A stretch of DNA of 64,000 bases, taken from contig JACTVC010000007.1 in the NCBI GenBank assembly GCA_018417955.1, positions 124,001 to 188,000 of the forward strand, written 5' to 3'. The position numbers and the translations under genes were made by a program. The stretch is from Laccaria trichodermophora (taxonomy: Eukaryota > Basidiomycota > Agaricomycetes > Agaricales > Hydnangiaceae). Numbering within the stretch: position 1 is the first letter of the stretch; every line of letters begins with the position of its first letter. Under the pieces are notes generated by a model. That model was not told the DNA's origin, did not search any database, and was given only the letters and a program-made list of their open reading frames with translations. This document shows, piece after piece, positions 62,601 through 64,000 of the stretch.

Positions 62601-62771
62601 TGTACAAAGCGGTACTTTGTCGTTCAGGCTGTCATTAAGCTTTACGGAATGTTCGCGGTTGTAACGAATCTCTCCATCTGAGACCGCCTTTCTGTCCTCG
62701 TCTGGAATATCCAAGGCTGGCGGTCGGTCTCTCTTCTTGTGAGAGAGATGGGGCGAGGGTGGTGCGGACAT
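56672..62771 (-). CDS. DYRK-family protein kinase, Pom1-like
   Basis: Nine exons (62,771-62,616, 62,557-59,531, 59,488-58,384, 58,327-57,966, 57,907-57,680, 57,632-57,554, 57,502-57,269, 57,217-56,748, 56,689-56,672) give 1,892 residues. About 1,350 N-terminal residues are Ser/Thr/Pro-rich and disordered, with one basic helix (ERAKLEKEKQKKEDKDRS). The kinase domain has LGKGSFGQVL, VAIKIIRNKKRFHHQA, HCDLKPEN, DFGSSC and the DYRK activation loop YTYIQSRFYRSPE. Pom1-type kinases set cell size and polarity. The last 58-nt intron (56,747-56,690) would be missed by a simple frame scan. A 57-nt intron at about 62,098-62,042 is possible. Confidence 0.9.
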
Positions 62772-63009
62772 GAGGGAAGGAAAATACGTGGCGTGGCAAG
62801 ATGGAGGAAGAGAAAGAGAGAAAAAGAAAGGAATGAGCTGGTACTGATAGAACTGGATGAGTACCAGTACTTAGCTGGCTGCCAAGAGCAGGCAGGCTCT
62901 CGTAAAAGATGAAGAGACTAAGCCTCAGACTATTACAAGTTATAACCGAGTTATAACGAAGGTTATAACTCTGTTACCCACATGTCGTTGGCATTCACCG
63001 TGTGAATTA
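62772..63009 (-). promoter_or_regulatory. Upstream region of the DYRK kinase with three GTTATAAC sites
   Basis: The palindrome GTTATAAC occurs at 62,939, 62,950 and 62,962, spaced 11 and 12 bp, about one DNA turn, 168-198 bp above the kinase ATG. The neighbouring gene ends at 63,010 on the same strand, so the sites lie in the kinase upstream region. Confidence 0.6.
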
Positions 63010-64000
63010 CTATACATATCGGAATAGGTCATCCGGCACAACACATGTCTGAATATCTAAATACCCCACATTCTCCTCCAAAGACCTACCATTCGACCTC
63101 GCCTTTTCTTCCATTAATCGCCGATGTCGTTCCTTGTCTCTCGCACTTTGTTCAGCCCGCCGCCGCATCATCGCTTCGTGCTAGGAATGAAAATGTTACC
63201 ATCATCGTCGAAATCAAGCCATCTCACTTACTTTTCCATCTTCCAACTGAATCGGAACCTGTAAAATTGACTGTCAATTTCTCACTTGGCTTCGTACAAA
63301 GTGGAAATAAAACCTGATCTCGCCGTTCATTCAGCTCTGCTCGAGCAGACGGTGCGGGTTGTCCTTCTCGTCGAAGGGCCTGTTTCGCTTTTCGACGCGC
63401 CTTTAGCTTGGCTCGCCGGAGTGCAGCCAACTCCTCAGTCGGACCCAAAGTTTCAGCCGTCTGGCCAATGGACTCAGAAGACTTGCCGTGATCTTGTTGA
63501 TTTGCATCTACCCTACTCCGCATTTCATCCTCTTTTTGGCCACGGTTTTGTGTCATTTTCTGCCCTCCGTCCCTCTTTAGAGATGTGCCCTTCTCAGTCT
63601 GTCGATGAAGGTCGAGAGAAGCCTGCTCTTGACTTTTCCGTCTTGCCTCTTGCTCTGCCTTGAGTTGTGCCTCCCTTTGGGCCTTCAACTCCTTTTCCTT
63701 TTCTTTCCTCAACTTCTCCTGCTCTTCAGCTTTCAACCGCAATTCAGCTTGCTTTTGTTGCTCCACCCGCTCCTTTCGACGAGCCTCTTCCTGAAGTCGA
63801 TGAAATTCTGCGACCTGCGCCTGACGGCGCGCCTCTTCCATCTGTCGACGTCTTTCTGTCCGCTCCTGTTCTTCTGCAGCATGCTTCTCTGCCCGCTCTT
63901 GTTTTTTACGCTGTTTCTCCGCGATACGCATCTGCTCTTCTGCGATTCGTGCCGACTTTTGTTGCTGCTCCTTCAATGCCAGTTCTTGCTTCCGCTTGGT
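63010..64000 (-). CDS. Charged coiled-coil protein, 3' part (truncated by the window)
   Basis: The frame enters from beyond 64,000 and runs on the minus strand to about 63,318, rich in E, K, R, Q and A (RIAEEQMRIAEKQRKKQERAE), a long single helix or coiled coil. Two further exons join in frame after introns at about 63,317-63,266 and 63,238-63,182, coding VPIQLEDGK and then HEAMMRRRAEQSARDKERH, to a stop at 63,010. No named family is recognised. The composition is like cytoskeletal or trafficking scaffold proteins, but that is only an impression. The 5' end is missing. Confidence 0.7.

Overview
The window is nuclear DNA of a basidiomycete fungus, probably an agaricomycete. The evidence is dense housekeeping genes split by many introns of about 45-60 nt with GT...AG ends and CTNAC-like branch sites, very short intergenic spaces, and protein families in their basidiomycete form (Jhd1, Skt5, Rco1-like, DDX41, Pom1-type DYRK). 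The species cannot be named from the sequence alone.

Bases 1-21,450 form a repeat and transposon island with no intact gene. Positions 1-17,160 hold AT-rich tandem arrays, a palindrome of about 4.1 kb (5,337-9,410), repeated element ends sharing the motif CACTTCAGTCACCCAC, a purine-rich tract and a 54-bp minisatellite. Positions 17,581-21,330 hold the decayed gag-protease part of a Ty3-like retrotransposon on the minus strand. Four non-autonomous TIR elements (MITEs) broke it, and the target-site duplications give the order of two of the insertions.

Bases 21,452-64,000 carry 17 genes, whose exons I placed by hand. In order: SKT5/CHS4-like chitin synthase activator (-), Jhd1 JmjC demethylase (-), phosphoglycerate kinase (-), an RGG-type protein (+), a coiled-coil hypothetical (-), SDA1 (+), Ysa1-like Nudix hydrolase (-), polynucleotide kinase/phosphatase (+), galactose-1-phosphate uridylyltransferase (-), DDX41 helicase (+), a double-PHD Rco1-like protein (-), PRP38 (+), mitochondrial uL15m (-), tRNA isopentenyltransferase (+), a FAS1 secreted protein (-), V-ATPase subunit A (-), proteasome Rpt1 (+), a mitochondrial dehydrogenase kinase (+), a DYRK/Pom1-type kinase (-) and a coiled-coil protein cut by the window end (-). 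Counting the two weak hypotheticals, 20 loci are listed.

There is no gene cluster for one pathway. The genes are core functions (translation and ribosome assembly, splicing, proteolysis, chromatin, DNA repair, energy metabolism) arranged as divergent pairs with 84-126 bp between start codons and convergent pairs whose stop codons can be under 30 bp apart. The most notable features are two MITE-like elements that fill almost all of two divergent promoters (SDA1 side, and GAL7/DDX41), the nested MITEs in the retroelement, the long palindrome, several non-canonical splice donors, micro-exons, and three phased GTTATAAC sites upstream of the DYRK kinase. I found no clear new biological system. The promoter-filling elements and the palindrome are the best candidates for follow-up.
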